Shown here piece after piece: positions 9,128 to 18,244 of a DNA stretch of 47,466 nt. Origin of the DNA: an uncultured Saprospiraceae bacterium (GTDB lineage Bacteria > Bacteroidota > Bacteroidia > Chitinophagales > Saprospiraceae); the NCBI GenBank assembly GCA_938045585.1, contig CALIAU010000003.1:1-47466 (forward strand), written 5' to 3'. The translations under genes were made by a program, and so were the position numbers. The notes beneath the pieces are model-generated. The model was given only the letters and a program-made list of their open reading frames with translations. It was not told the DNA's origin and made no database searches. How positions within the stretch are numbered: position 1 is the stretch's first letter; each line of letters begins with the position of its first letter.

Positions 9128-9868
9128 ATGAGATTTTGGATTCTTGGACTATGTTTAGCATTTACTGTGGTTTCATGCGAGGAAGGCACAGTGATACCAC
9201 CCTCAGACTCACCAGAAACCTACCATCCCTTAGGAGTAGGTAAATATTGGATTTACCAGGTTGATAGTTTAATGTACGACGATTTAGGAGATGTTCTCTG
9301 TCCTACAAGTGGATTTGTTAGGGAAGAACTCACCTCTGTACTATCTGAAGAGGCTCTAACAACAGTATATGTATTAGAAAGATCGTATAAAAGAGAAGAG
9401 TCAGACCCATGGACAATAACAGATATCTGGACATTAACACAAGGGCGCGACTTTATACAGAGATCTGAAGAAAATTTGAGGTTTGTCAAAATGAAAACCC
9501 CACTCAGGGTGGGCAATACCTGGGAAGGAAACCAATTTGAATCTGATCTAATACTTACAGTGAAAGATGAAGCGATTGCCATTTATAAAAACTGGGCATA
9601 TGAAGTTTTAGAAGTAGGTGTACAAGAACAAATTGGAGGTGTGAATTATGACGACCTCCTTGTTCTGCAACAAGCCGATGATGAAAATCTTATCGAGAGA
9701 AGGTTCTCAATCGAGAAATATGCACGTGATGTTGGTCTAGTGTATAGAGAAATGGAAATTTATGATTCCCAATGCAATGATAATCCTGTAGACTGTGTAG
9801 GTCTGCCTTGGCCAGAATTTGCAGAAAGAGGATATAGATTGACACAGGTCCTTATTGAACATAACTAA
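9128..9868 (+). CDS. Hypothetical lipoprotein
   Basis: The 246-residue product begins with a lipoprotein signal peptide whose lipobox is 'TVVSC' (Cys17), so it should be membrane-anchored after signal peptidase II cleavage. The mature part has a 'YHPLGVGKYWIYQVDS' motif near residue 40, common to a family of Bacteroidota lipoproteins of unknown function, followed by beta-rich sequence. No catalytic motif was recognised. It lies between mnmA (30 bases upstream) and rimM (24 bases downstream) on the same strand. Co-transcription is likely, but no functional link is evident. Confidence 0.85.
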   Translation: MRFWILGLCLAFTVVSCEEGTVIPPSDSPETYHPLGVGKYWIYQVDSLMYDDLGDVLCPTSGFVREELTSVLSEEALTTVYVLERSYKREESDPWTITDIWTLTQGRDFIQRSEENLRFVKMKTPLRVGNTWEGNQFESDLILTVKDEAIAIYKNWAYEVLEVGVQEQIGGVNYDDLLVLQQADDENLIERRFSIEKYARDVGLVYREMEIYDSQCNDNPVDCVGLPWPEFAERGYRLTQVLIEHN

Positions 9869-9892
9869 AAGACTTAAGAATTATTCCACACA

Positions 9893-10399
9893 TTGGATGA
9901 CTTTATTGAAATAGGAGTACTGCAAAAAAGCTACGGAATTAATGGGCAGGCTAAAGCACGCTTTGACCTAGCATTATCAGAACTACCACAATATATTTTT
10001 CTTAAGATTGAAGGCGCACTTGTTCCCTTTGGAGTAGAATCAGTAGACCAGAATAAAAGCCTAGTAAAGTTAGAATGGCTTAATACGCCGGAGGCTGTGG
10101 ACGAACTTGTACCAAGTGGAGTGTATCTTGCCAGAAATGATATGATGCAAAGCTTAGACAAAAGTGAAAACGTTTTGCTCAGTGCTCTGAAATCATACAC
10201 CCTAGTTGACAAGCAAGAAAATAATTTAGGAACAATTAAGCAAATAGAAGAATATCCATCCCAACTGATGTTAGTGGTAGAAAGACAAGAAGTAGAGCAC
10301 CTTTTACCATTTCATGAAGATCTAATCCTAGAAATGGACCACTTCTCCAAGGTCGTTAAATATGATTTACCGGAAGGTCTTTTAGATTTAAATAGCTAG
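9893..10399 (+). CDS. rimM: Ribosome maturation factor RimM
   Basis: The 168-residue protein has the RimM layout: an N-terminal barrel beginning 'FIEIGVLQKSYGINGQAK' and a C-terminal PRC-barrel ('GTIKQIEEYPSQLMLVV', 'LLPFHEDLILEMD'). RimM binds ribosomal protein S19 and helps mature the 30S head. The only start that keeps the conserved N-terminus is TTG at 9893, because the frame is closed by TAA at 9875 and no ATG or GTG lies between. The gene is convergent with the transporter gene, whose end is 16 bases away, and no terminator is visible between them. Confidence 0.93.
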   Translation: MDDFIEIGVLQKSYGINGQAKARFDLALSELPQYIFLKIEGALVPFGVESVDQNKSLVKLEWLNTPEAVDELVPSGVYLARNDMMQSLDKSENVLLSALKSYTLVDKQENNLGTIKQIEEYPSQLMLVVERQEVEHLLPFHEDLILEMDHFSKVVKYDLPEGLLDLNS

Positions 10400-10415
10400 A
10401 AGAATACAAGTACTT

Positions 10416-11732
10416 CTAAATTAAAATTCCAGCAATGGCTGCTGTGAGAAGACAAGCCACTGTTCCACCTATCAATGCTTTAACTCCTAGCTGCGCTAAG
10501 TTCGATTTTTGCCCTGGTGCAATAGCACTTATCCCACCGATTTGTATTCCTATAGAGGCTAAGTTCGCAAATCCACATAAGGCATAAGTAGCGATTATCG
10601 CTGACTTAGGATTTGTAAATACTGCACTTGATTTCATTCCACCCAAAGTAATATAGGCGAAGAATTCATTTAAAATTGTTTTTTCACCTAAGACCTGTCC
10701 CACCTTCATGATATCATCGGGAACTACACCGATTAACCAGGCTATTGGAGCAAATAGACTACCAAATACAAACTGCAAATCGAAACATGTATATCTTCCT
10801 GCTGTAGCGCTTTCTATTGCACCATTTAATCCAGTTACACTACCGATACCTCCTAAGATGCCACTCAACATAGCAACAAAGGCCGTAAATACGAGTAACA
10901 TTGCACCTACATTTACAGCCAGGCGCAGTCCATCAGTAGTACCATTTGTAATTGCCTCCAGCACATTGGAACCCAATTTTTCCTTTGGGATTTTTAACTC
11001 TGTTTGTAAGTCCTTTCGAGTTTCTGGAAATAGGATCTTAGCACACACAAGAGCAGCTGGTGCTGACATAATGGATGCAGAGAGTAGGTGCTTCGCAAAC
11101 AAGGCCTGCTCTTCTGGTCCGGTACCACCGAGTATACTTACATAGGCACCAAATACACCCCCAGCTATAGTGGCCATACCACCCGTCATTAGGGATAGAA
11201 TTTCAGATTTTGACATGCCCTCTAAATAGGGTTTAACCACCAAAGGGGCTTCTGTTTGACCTATAAAAACATTGGCAGCTGCAGCTAAACTTTCTGCTCC
11301 AGTTAGACGCATAGTCTTACTCATTACCCAAGCAAAGGCATATACAATGACTTGTAGAATGCCAAGATAGTATAGTAGGGAAGAAAGGGCAGCAAAAAAT
11401 AAAATAGTAGGTAATACCTTAAAAGCAAATATGTAGCCTACTGTAAATAATTCACCACTTATGCCATCTGTTACTTGAGCAACATTAGGCCACTTTCCTA
11501 AGACAAACTCTGCACCTGCATCTGTATATGAAAGTAATTTAACAAAACCATTCGCCACAGATTGAAAACCAGTTTCTACAAATGGCACCTTTAGTATTAA
11601 GAATCCAAATACAATCTGCATCAACATGCCTGAAATAACCAGACGCCAATTGATCTCCTTTCTGTTATTACTCAAAAGATAGCAAAGACCTAATAAGATG
11701 AAAATGCCGAAAATGGCCTGAACTATTTGCAT
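10416..11732 (-). CDS. Concentrative nucleoside transporter (CNT/NupC family)
   Basis: The 438-residue, strongly hydrophobic inner-membrane protein has about ten membrane segments. The family signature 'NVFIGQTEAPLVVKPYL' is at residues 154-170, where GQTEAP contributes to the nucleoside site. The CNT core repeats with 'GTDGLRLAVNVGAMLLVF' and 'EFFAYITLGG' are also present. CNT proteins import nucleosides with Na+ or H+. The gene is transcribed away from uridine kinase with a 95-base divergent intergenic region, which suggests that uridine or cytidine is taken up and phosphorylated by this pair. Length is normal and the protein is complete. Confidence 0.95.
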   Translation of the reverse strand: MQIVQAIFGIFILLGLCYLLSNNRKEINWRLVISGMLMQIVFGFLILKVPFVETGFQSVANGFVKLLSYTDAGAEFVLGKWPNVAQVTDGISGELFTVGYIFAFKVLPTILFFAALSSLLYYLGILQVIVYAFAWVMSKTMRLTGAESLAAAANVFIGQTEAPLVVKPYLEGMSKSEILSLMTGGMATIAGGVFGAYVSILGGTGPEEQALFAKHLLSASIMSAPAALVCAKILFPETRKDLQTELKIPKEKLGSNVLEAITNGTTDGLRLAVNVGAMLLVFTAFVAMLSGILGGIGSVTGLNGAIESATAGRYTCFDLQFVFGSLFAPIAWLIGVVPDDIMKVGQVLGEKTILNEFFAYITLGGMKSSAVFTNPKSAIIATYALCGFANLASIGIQIGGISAIAPGQKSNLAQLGVKALIGGTVACLLTAAIAGILI

Positions 11733-11767
11733 AATATGCTTGGTTTATGATCTCTTTTGAGAGAAAC

Positions 11768-11797
11768 TTGCAAAAAACTTATCTTCGAATAATTTTA
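11768..11797 (+). promoter_or_regulatory. Probable promoter of uridine kinase
   Basis: TTG (11768-11770) is separated by 19 bases from TAATTTTA (11790-11797), a seven-of-eight match to TAnnTTTG. This is the spacing expected for Bacteroidota promoters. It predicts a leader of roughly 25 bases before the TTG start at 11828. Confidence 0.5.
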
Positions 11798-11827
11798 TAA
11801 TATTGGAAAATAGCAAACTTTAGCAAT

Positions 11828-12451
11828 TTGGAGAAAAAAGAACCTTATATCATTGGAATTACCGGAGGTAGTGGCAGTGGAAAAACAAGTTTTGTTCAGG
11901 ATCTCTTACAGAGTTTCTCAGAAGATGAGATAGCTATTCTGACAATGGATAATTATTATTTTCCTAGAGAAGACCAGAAAGAAGACGATCAAGGCATTCG
12001 TAATTTTGATTTAGTTACAGCAATTGATATCGATTCCTTCGTGGCAGATTTAAAAAGAATTATAGCAGGAGAGACCCTAATAAAACAGGAATATGTTTTT
12101 AATAATGATAAGAAGCAAAGTAGTGAAATAGTAGTGAAAAGTACACCTGTGATATTGGTAGAAGGCCTCTTTGTTATGTCAAAACCAGCCATCCGATCGC
12201 TTTTGAATTTAAGTGTGTTTATACATGCTAAAGAAAATCTAAAATTAATTCGACGGATTAAGCGAGATAAAACTGAACGAAACTATCCCCTAGAAGATGT
12301 CTTGTATAGATATGAAAACCATGTTCTTCCTTCATTTGAATCCTATATTAAACCCTATGTAGATGATGTAGATCTTATCATTAATAATAATACTGGCTTT
12401 GAAAATGGTGCAACTGTATTGAAGCAATTTATTCAAAGCAAATTATATTAG
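11828..12451 (+). CDS. udk: Uridine kinase
   Basis: The 207-residue cytoplasmic enzyme phosphorylates uridine (and cytidine) to the monophosphate in pyrimidine salvage. The P-loop GGSGSGKT is at residues 13-20. 'LTMDNYYFPRED' and 'FDLVTAIDID' are the substrate-side motifs, and 'RRIKRDKTERNYPLEDV' is the lid region. The start is TTG at 11828: no ATG precedes the P-loop in this frame after the TAA at 11798. It is divergent from the nucleoside transporter, forming an import-and-trap module. Its 3' end faces ppk1. Confidence 0.94.
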   Translation: MEKKEPYIIGITGGSGSGKTSFVQDLLQSFSEDEIAILTMDNYYFPREDQKEDDQGIRNFDLVTAIDIDSFVADLKRIIAGETLIKQEYVFNNDKKQSSEIVVKSTPVILVEGLFVMSKPAIRSLLNLSVFIHAKENLKLIRRIKRDKTERNYPLEDVLYRYENHVLPSFESYIKPYVDDVDLIINNNTGFENGATVLKQFIQSKLY

Positions 12452-12498
12452 AAAGAATAGTAGAAGAATATATGTGTCAGGGGAAAGCAGTCTTGCAG

Positions 12499-14583
12499 CT
12501 ATTTAATCCGTTCCATCTCCCTTTTAATAAATGCGTAGGTTTCTAATTGAGACCGTATCGCTAATTTTGAATCTGTTTCCTTATAGGTGTTTTCTTTAGA
12601 ACGACCAATAACCCGGGCCTTGACATTGTCATCGATTTGGAATTGCATAATCACCTTAATTATCCGATGTAATTTCAAATCATAAATAGGAAACATAGTT
12701 TCTATACGTCGGTGCAAATTACGCGTCATCCAGTCAGCCGAAGAAAGATAGATTTTTTCCTCTCCACCATTGTGGAAAATAAATACACGGGCATGTTCTA
12801 GGAACCGATCTACAATAGACGTGACTTCTATATTCTCACTCTGATTTTTTACACCAGGAACTAAAGAACAGATACCCCGAACAATCAAACGTATGCGTAC
12901 ACCAGCATTACTTGCCTTATACAATAAGTGAATCATCTCTTCATCTTGCAGACTATTCATTTTTAGAAATATTTCAGCTGTTTTTCCTTTTTCCGCGTTC
13001 TTTATTTCCGTTTTTACCAAGGATTTAAGCATCGGTTTTAGATTGTATGTACCTACTCCCAAATGTTTGAATTCAAAAGGTTCTAACTTCTTAGATTCAA
13101 GAAATTTTATCAGATTAAGACATTCAGCATTGATCTCTTTATTGAAAGTAAAAAAGCCAAAATCAGTATAAATACCTGCAGTGGTTTCATTAAAATTACC
13201 AGTGGAGAGATAACTGTAAATTTTAGGAGTACCTCTTACCACTCTACGTACTATAGCGAGCTTTGAATGTACTTTTATACCCGGTAAAGAATAGACTACT
13301 TTTACACCTGCCTTTTCTAAGACCTCACCCCATTTTAGATTTGCTTCTTCATCAAAGCGCGCTTTGACTTCTATAAAAACGGTTACCTGCTTCCCATTAT
13401 CTACAGCAGTTTTTAGTGCCTCCATGATGCGAGACTTAGAAGCAACGCGATATTGGATAACCTTTATATGGGTAACGGTTTTGTCCACTGCAGCATCCTC
13501 AAAAAATTGAATGACTGGATCATAACTATGATAAGGAAAGTAGAGTAGATGATCTGATTTTTCGATCTCTGCAAAAATACTTCGTCGGTTTTCAAATTTC
13601 GGGTAGCTGATAGGAGCTAACTCTATATCCATATGGTTTTCAAGACGAGCCGTTGGAAAACTAAAAAAGTTAGAATTATTATGATATCTACCCTCAGGAA
13701 GTAAATCAAAGTCGGACAGGTCGAAGCTATGTTTGAGATAATCTATAATCTCATCAGGTGTCTTTCTATCATAGATCAAGCGCGAAGCAGGACCTACATT
13801 TCTTTTTTTGATACTCTTCTTAATCTTATTAATTAGATTTCCAGAGTATTCGTCGTCGATGTATAGTTCGGCATCACGCGTAAGTTTTACAGAATAGGTA
13901 TCTCTAATCTTATACCCTGGGAAAATATAGCGAATGGTGTGACGAACTATATCATCTAAAATTATAATATCTCTAGCGTTAGGTGAACTCGGAGGGAGTT
14001 CTACAAAACGCGGTGTTTCATTTGATGGAATTGTAACAATAGCATATTGTGTGCTGTCATCTTCTAAATCAAGCATATTAGCTACTAGATAGATGGAACC
14101 ATTATTTAAAAATGGTTTTAACTTGCCTTGCAATAGAAGTACAGGTTGGACATAAGGAATCAATGCATCTTTAAAGTATTCTTCAACAAAGTGGATTTGA
14201 TCCGCATTTAGTTCCTTCCTTCTTAAAATATTTACGCCTTCCTTTTTAAGCTCTTTAAATATTTTTTCTTGTATCTCACTGAACTCTTCCTGTTGATCGT
14301 TAACGATATCGAGGCACTGATTGAGTATGCGTTCAGGATTAAAGTTGATATCTTCTCTTGCCTTTTTACCGGCCCGCATTATCGTTTTGTGATTTGCAAT
14401 CCTAACACGAAAGAATTCATCTAAATTAGAAGAATAGATTGCCAGAAACTTAAGACGCTCATATAAAGGCACATCAGGATCCTTTGCCTCTTGAAGCACT
14501 CTATAGTTAAAGGACAACCAGCTTATATCTCTATGGACATACTGATTGGCTTTATTTTGCTTATTTCCTGAAGTTTTATGCAT
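12499..14583 (-). CDS. ppk1: Polyphosphate kinase 1
   Basis: The 694-residue enzyme reversibly makes polyphosphate from ATP. The N-terminal PPK signature is 'RDISWLSFNYRVLQEA' (about 18-33), followed by 'IYSSNLDEFFRVRI'. The two phospholipase-D-like C domains carry the autophosphorylated histidine in 'GIKVHSKLAIV' (His439) and the second histidine in 'RVFIFHNGGEEK' (His604). 'LSSADWMTRNLHRRIE' closes the active site. Length matches PPK1. It is divergent from tpiA across about 190 bases and convergent with udk. No exopolyphosphatase gene is adjacent. Confidence 0.97.
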   Translation of the reverse strand: MHKTSGNKQNKANQYVHRDISWLSFNYRVLQEAKDPDVPLYERLKFLAIYSSNLDEFFRVRIANHKTIMRAGKKAREDINFNPERILNQCLDIVNDQQEEFSEIQEKIFKELKKEGVNILRRKELNADQIHFVEEYFKDALIPYVQPVLLLQGKLKPFLNNGSIYLVANMLDLEDDSTQYAIVTIPSNETPRFVELPPSSPNARDIIILDDIVRHTIRYIFPGYKIRDTYSVKLTRDAELYIDDEYSGNLINKIKKSIKKRNVGPASRLIYDRKTPDEIIDYLKHSFDLSDFDLLPEGRYHNNSNFFSFPTARLENHMDIELAPISYPKFENRRSIFAEIEKSDHLLYFPYHSYDPVIQFFEDAAVDKTVTHIKVIQYRVASKSRIMEALKTAVDNGKQVTVFIEVKARFDEEANLKWGEVLEKAGVKVVYSLPGIKVHSKLAIVRRVVRGTPKIYSYLSTGNFNETTAGIYTDFGFFTFNKEINAECLNLIKFLESKKLEPFEFKHLGVGTYNLKPMLKSLVKTEIKNAEKGKTAEIFLKMNSLQDEEMIHLLYKASNAGVRIRLIVRGICSLVPGVKNQSENIEVTSIVDRFLEHARVFIFHNGGEEKIYLSSADWMTRNLHRRIETMFPIYDLKLHRIIKVIMQFQIDDNVKARVIGRSKENTYKETDSKLAIRSQLETYAFIKREMERIK

Positions 14584-14777
14584 TCTGAGCTACGCTAGAA
14601 AAACGCAAAATAGTATAATTATTAATTTGATGTAGAATTAAATTTTGCTAAGATTTTCTCCTAATAGAGCATGAAGGACTTATGTATTATGATTTGATTT
14701 TATATGCTTGAAATACTGTCTATTATTAAAAAAATAGATCAGCATACCTTAGCTTTACCTATTAGAATATTATCTAT

Positions 14778-15533
14778 ATGTCAAGAAGAAAAATCGCTGC
14801 AGGGAATTGGAAATTGAATTTATCCTTTGAAGAAGCTATGCAACTAGCTAAATCTATCGCAGATGAAGAGATCCCTGAAGGAGTTGAAGTAGTATTAGCT
14901 GCCCCTTTTCCCTATCTTAAATCACTAAGAGATCTGACGATGTCAATCGATAAGCTGCATATCGCAGCTCAGAATTGCAGTGAACATGCAAAAGGTGCGT
15001 ATACTGGAGAAGTTTCTGTGGCTATGCTTGATAGTATTCAGATAACACACGTTTTAGTAGGACACTCAGAACGAAGAGAGTACTTTGAAGATACCTCTGA
15101 AGTTTTATCAAAAAAATTGGAGCGAGCATTCGAAAACGGTTTAGTACCCATTTATTGTTGTGGAGAACCACTGGCAATTAGAAAGGATGGAACACATGTT
15201 GCCTTTGTTAAAAAGCAGTTAGAAGAAACTATATTCAAATTAGAAAGAGAGAATTTTTCAAAACTAATTCTTGCATATGAACCTATTTGGGCAATAGGAA
15301 CAGGGGAGACCGCTTCACCTGAACAAGCACAAGAAATGCATGCTGCAATCAGAAGCGTTATTGCAGATAAATATGATACTGCCTTGGCTGAAAGCATTCC
15401 AATCTTATATGGTGGTTCAGTAAAGCCTGCTAACGCAAAAGAAATTTTTTCTCAAAGTGATGTAGATGGTGGCTTAGTGGGCGGAGCATCCTTAAAAGCA
15501 GAAAGCTTTTCTGAGATAATTAAAAGCTTTTAA
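14778..15533 (+). CDS. tpiA: Triose-phosphate isomerase
   Basis: The 251-residue glycolytic enzyme interconverts dihydroxyacetone phosphate and glyceraldehyde 3-phosphate. The catalytic residues are visible: Lys12 in 'AAGNWKLN', His96 in 'VGHSERR' and Glu168 in 'AYEPIWAIGTG'. 'YGGSVKPAN' and 'DGGLVGGASL' form the phosphate-binding loops. Length is typical and the start is the only ATG before 'RRKIAAGNWK'. It is a single gene, convergent with the CotH gene whose stop is 20 bases away. TAGCTTTA at about 14749-14757 resembles a -7 box, but weakly. Confidence 0.98.
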   Translation: MSRRKIAAGNWKLNLSFEEAMQLAKSIADEEIPEGVEVVLAAPFPYLKSLRDLTMSIDKLHIAAQNCSEHAKGAYTGEVSVAMLDSIQITHVLVGHSERREYFEDTSEVLSKKLERAFENGLVPIYCCGEPLAIRKDGTHVAFVKKQLEETIFKLERENFSKLILAYEPIWAIGTGETASPEQAQEMHAAIRSVIADKYDTALAESIPILYGGSVKPANAKEIFSQSDVDGGLVGGASLKAESFSEIIKSF

Positions 15534-15552
15534 GAATAATTAATTTCTATGC

Positions 15553-16947
15553 TTAAAGTAATAGTATGTTCGTATCCATCCAATTGATACGTTGACCAAT
15601 CCAATCTTTCAAGTAGTCAATTTCACTTTGATAAGTGTTACCTACAAATCGATTAGGCCAAACATACTCTCCAAGAATGCTGTGCTCCCTAAAGTTGCGA
15701 TAAATAGCTCCTGAAATTTCTAATTCGTCTACATGGCTATCAATTCTCTGGTTAATGCTAGCAATTTGCAGAATACCAGTTCTCAGTTCCTGATATCTAA
15801 GCTTGAGCAGATCTGTAAAGTATGGATCAGAAAGTAAGCGCTTCCACCAGAAATGAACTAACCAAGCATCATCAGGACAATAATCGTTATAATTAAAAAC
15901 CCAATTATTCGGTTCGCCTCCAAGGCAGAAATCAGAATTACCAAAGGCTAGATTATAATCCCAGATTGGACCTAGGGTCAGTTTGCCATTTTTGTCTTTG
16001 TACATAAACGTGCTCAATCTGTAGGCATCTGGATTGTGTGAAAATTCATTTAAAATAAAGTAATCAATGAAACTTTCTACGTCGATATATTTTCTATACC
16101 CAAGCTCTTCATCTTTATAATTGGGACCTGCTAAAGCATCTTCAAATTCAGCCATAAAATTCGTAATATAAAGTCTCTGCTCTATAGTAATCTCTTCTTC
16201 TTTTGGATATTCATACAGGAAATAGGTTTGAGGAAAACTTGCAAGCTGACCTTCTGGATTATATGCAGATCCAAAGGAATTACTATTCGTATAATTTTGG
16301 GAACCTCCTCCATTGCCAGTCGCCTTATCAATTTTTAAGATGTATCCACCAGTAAGATCTTCGCCTTCGATTTCAGTTGGTTTTAATTTACTGATGTCAA
16401 TCCGTTCTTTGTTTCTTTTTAGTTTTTCCATGAAAACAAAAACACCTTTATAATCATTATCTATATAGAGCTCACAAAGCTTGGTTCTACTTGCATATCT
16501 ACCCATCTCATTTGAAAGTTCATAGATAAGTACATTGCGTAAAAGACTTTTGTCACTGTAGGGACCGTATAGAATCCAATCTTCTTCATTAGGCATGCCA
16601 TAGATACTAGTATCTAAATCCATGTTGTTTATATCCCTAGTTTCTAAGCCATAGGATTTTTTGTCAAACAGCATGGAAGAAGAACCTCTTAACTCGATTC
16701 CGATGTTTCCAGAATAATCTAATATTTCATTGCTATCTGATTCAATCTGAAATGAACGCATGGTAGCAATTGACTTGGGTTCGTCTTGAATGCTATTACC
16801 TAAGGTGTTAATTTCAATAAAGGGCATTTTGACATCAAACGTAGGTTCTGGTCCCATGTTGATTTCTGGGTCATCACCACATGAACTTGATATTATGATA
16901 AGAAGAAATAGGAATATTCCTAATTGATATTGTTTTCTCTTAAGCAT
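15553..16947 (-). CDS. CotH-kinase family lipoprotein
   Basis: The product has a lipoprotein signal ending 'LIIISSSCGDD', so it should be anchored at the membrane surface. The CotH domain covers the rest: 'GIELRGSSSMLFDKKSYGLE', 'DWILYGPYSDKSLLRN', 'GVFVFMEKLKRNKERIDI', 'GGYILKIDK' and 'GPIWDYNLAFGNSD'. CotH proteins are atypical kinase-fold proteins; Bacillus CotH phosphorylates spore-coat proteins, while the targets of bacterial surface forms are unknown. I chose the ATG at 16947 because a Lys/Arg n-region follows directly; an ATG five codons earlier (16962) is possible. It is downstream of an SRPBCC gene on the same strand. Confidence 0.88.
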   Translation of the reverse strand: MLKRKQYQLGIFLFLLIIISSSCGDDPEINMGPEPTFDVKMPFIEINTLGNSIQDEPKSIATMRSFQIESDSNEILDYSGNIGIELRGSSSMLFDKKSYGLETRDINNMDLDTSIYGMPNEEDWILYGPYSDKSLLRNVLIYELSNEMGRYASRTKLCELYIDNDYKGVFVFMEKLKRNKERIDISKLKPTEIEGEDLTGGYILKIDKATGNGGGSQNYTNSNSFGSAYNPEGQLASFPQTYFLYEYPKEEEITIEQRLYITNFMAEFEDALAGPNYKDEELGYRKYIDVESFIDYFILNEFSHNPDAYRLSTFMYKDKNGKLTLGPIWDYNLAFGNSDFCLGGEPNNWVFNYNDYCPDDAWLVHFWWKRLLSDPYFTDLLKLRYQELRTGILQIASINQRIDSHVDELEISGAIYRNFREHSILGEYVWPNRFVGNTYQSEIDYLKDWIGQRINWMDTNILLL

Positions 16948-16997
16948 AGATAAATTTATCAATATTTTATGGAGAATCTACTACATAGAAGATGGTT

Positions 16998-17465
16998 TTA
17001 AGGCTTACTGGTAAACATCTTATCAACAGTAATCTTTCTATACTCAAAGATTGCTTTTATTTGGTTTTGCACAAAGAGCGTATTTGCGAATCTTCCCAAA
17101 GGGCCTAGTGGAATTGCATAATGTAACAGGTCTGTCATTTCAACGCCTTCTGCTGTTTCTTTGAATTTATGTTGGTGGTGCCACATTTTGTAAGGACCGG
17201 CACGTTGTTCGTCCACAAAGTAAAATGGTTCTTTGACATGCGTTATTTCCGTAACCCAACGCAAGGGAATAGACAAAACAGGTTTCACAGTATATTCTAT
17301 GATTTGGCCCTCATACATTTTACCATCTCCAAGATCTGAGTGAATCTTAAACTGCATGTATGCAGGAGTAATTTCTTTCAGATTTTTTGGAGAAGAGAAA
17401 AAATCCCATGCTTCCGAAACAGAAATTGGTAAATGCTGCGTTTCTTTAAAAGAGTAGACTTTCAT
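16998..17465 (-). CDS. SRPBCC (START-like) family protein
   Basis: The roughly 155-residue soluble protein opens with 'KVYSFKETQHLPISVSEAWDFFSSPKNLKEITP', given here as separate motifs, namely 'ISVSEAWDFFSSP' and 'NLKEITPAYMQF'. These are typical of the SRPBCC ligand-binding fold. It continues with 'FVDEQRAGPYKMWHHQHKF' and ends with an amphipathic helix. Proteins of this type in Bacteroidota are often annotated as cell-division-inhibitor-like or polyketide-cyclase-like, but ligand and role are unknown. I prefer the ATG at 17465 to one ten codons earlier because similarity to the fold begins there. It shares its strand with CotH downstream and the LytTR pair upstream. Confidence 0.8.
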   Translation of the reverse strand: MKVYSFKETQHLPISVSEAWDFFSSPKNLKEITPAYMQFKIHSDLGDGKMYEGQIIEYTVKPVLSIPLRWVTEITHVKEPFYFVDEQRAGPYKMWHHQHKFKETAEGVEMTDLLHYAIPLGPLGRFANTLFVQNQIKAIFEYRKITVDKMFTSKP

Positions 17466-17524
17466 GTGGTTCTGCTTGCTTTCCAGTACTAACACGAATA
17501 CGGGCTATTAGTTTAATCTTACCG

Positions 17525-18244
17525 CTATTTTCTATCCAATAGTTTAGTACCAATCACCCTGTTTTTAAAATCTGCCTTATAACTATTACCTAGTGGGATT
17601 TCGTGCTTATCTATAAACACACTTTCTGCATTGATTTCATTTATTTTTTCAATGTTTACGACATGCGACTTAGAAGTACGAATAAATTGTGTGTCAGGAA
17701 GCTTAGAAAGTATTGTCTTAATGTTTAAAGCAGTTAAGTATTTCTTTTCAGGAGTATGTATCATGACATAGTCCTTTAAACCCTGAATGAAAATTATGTC
17801 TACATAGTTAAGCTTAACATATTTTCTGTCTGATCGAATGAAAATGTGATCATCAAGTTTAGGCTCTAGATGGTATACAGCTGATTTTTTTAAATCATAT
17901 ATCTCTTTCGCTTTGCTAACTGCTTGTATAAAACGGTCGTTTTTTATTGGTTTTACGAGGTAGTCAATAACATCTAATGCATAGGCCTCTAAGGCATATT
18001 GTGGATAGGCAGTTGTAAGTATCACATAAGCATTTGACTTTGTACTCCTTAAAAAGTCTAAACCAGAAAGCCCGGGTAGCTCAATGTCGAGAAATATTAA
18101 ATCTACCTCATTAGATTTTACAAATTCTAGTGTTTCCACTGCGTTATCAAAACTTCCAAGTATTTCTAAATAAGGCAGTAATTTGCATAACATGTCCACA
18201 CCTTCTCGAGCAAGTGGTTCGTCATCTACTATGATACATTTCAT
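17525..18244 (-). CDS. LytTR-family response regulator
   Basis: The 239-residue protein has an N-terminal receiver domain with the acidic pair in 'IIVDDEPLAREG', the phosphorylation site Asp53 in 'DLIFLDIELPGLSG' and the conserved Lys in 'DYLVKPIKNDRF'. A C-terminal LytTR DNA-binding domain spans about 138-235 ('FIRSDRKYVKLNYVDIIFI', 'FIRTSKSHVVNIEKI'). It should act as a transcription factor phosphorylated by the kinase encoded immediately upstream, whose stop overlaps this start by four bases (ATGA). That overlap indicates translational coupling. Targets are not visible in the sequence. Confidence 0.95.
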   Translation of the reverse strand: MKCIIVDDEPLAREGVDMLCKLLPYLEILGSFDNAVETLEFVKSNEVDLIFLDIELPGLSGLDFLRSTKSNAYVILTTAYPQYALEAYALDVIDYLVKPIKNDRFIQAVSKAKEIYDLKKSAVYHLEPKLDDHIFIRSDRKYVKLNYVDIIFIQGLKDYVMIHTPEKKYLTALNIKTILSKLPDTQFIRTSKSHVVNIEKINEINAESVFIDKHEIPLGNSYKADFKNRVIGTKLLDRK

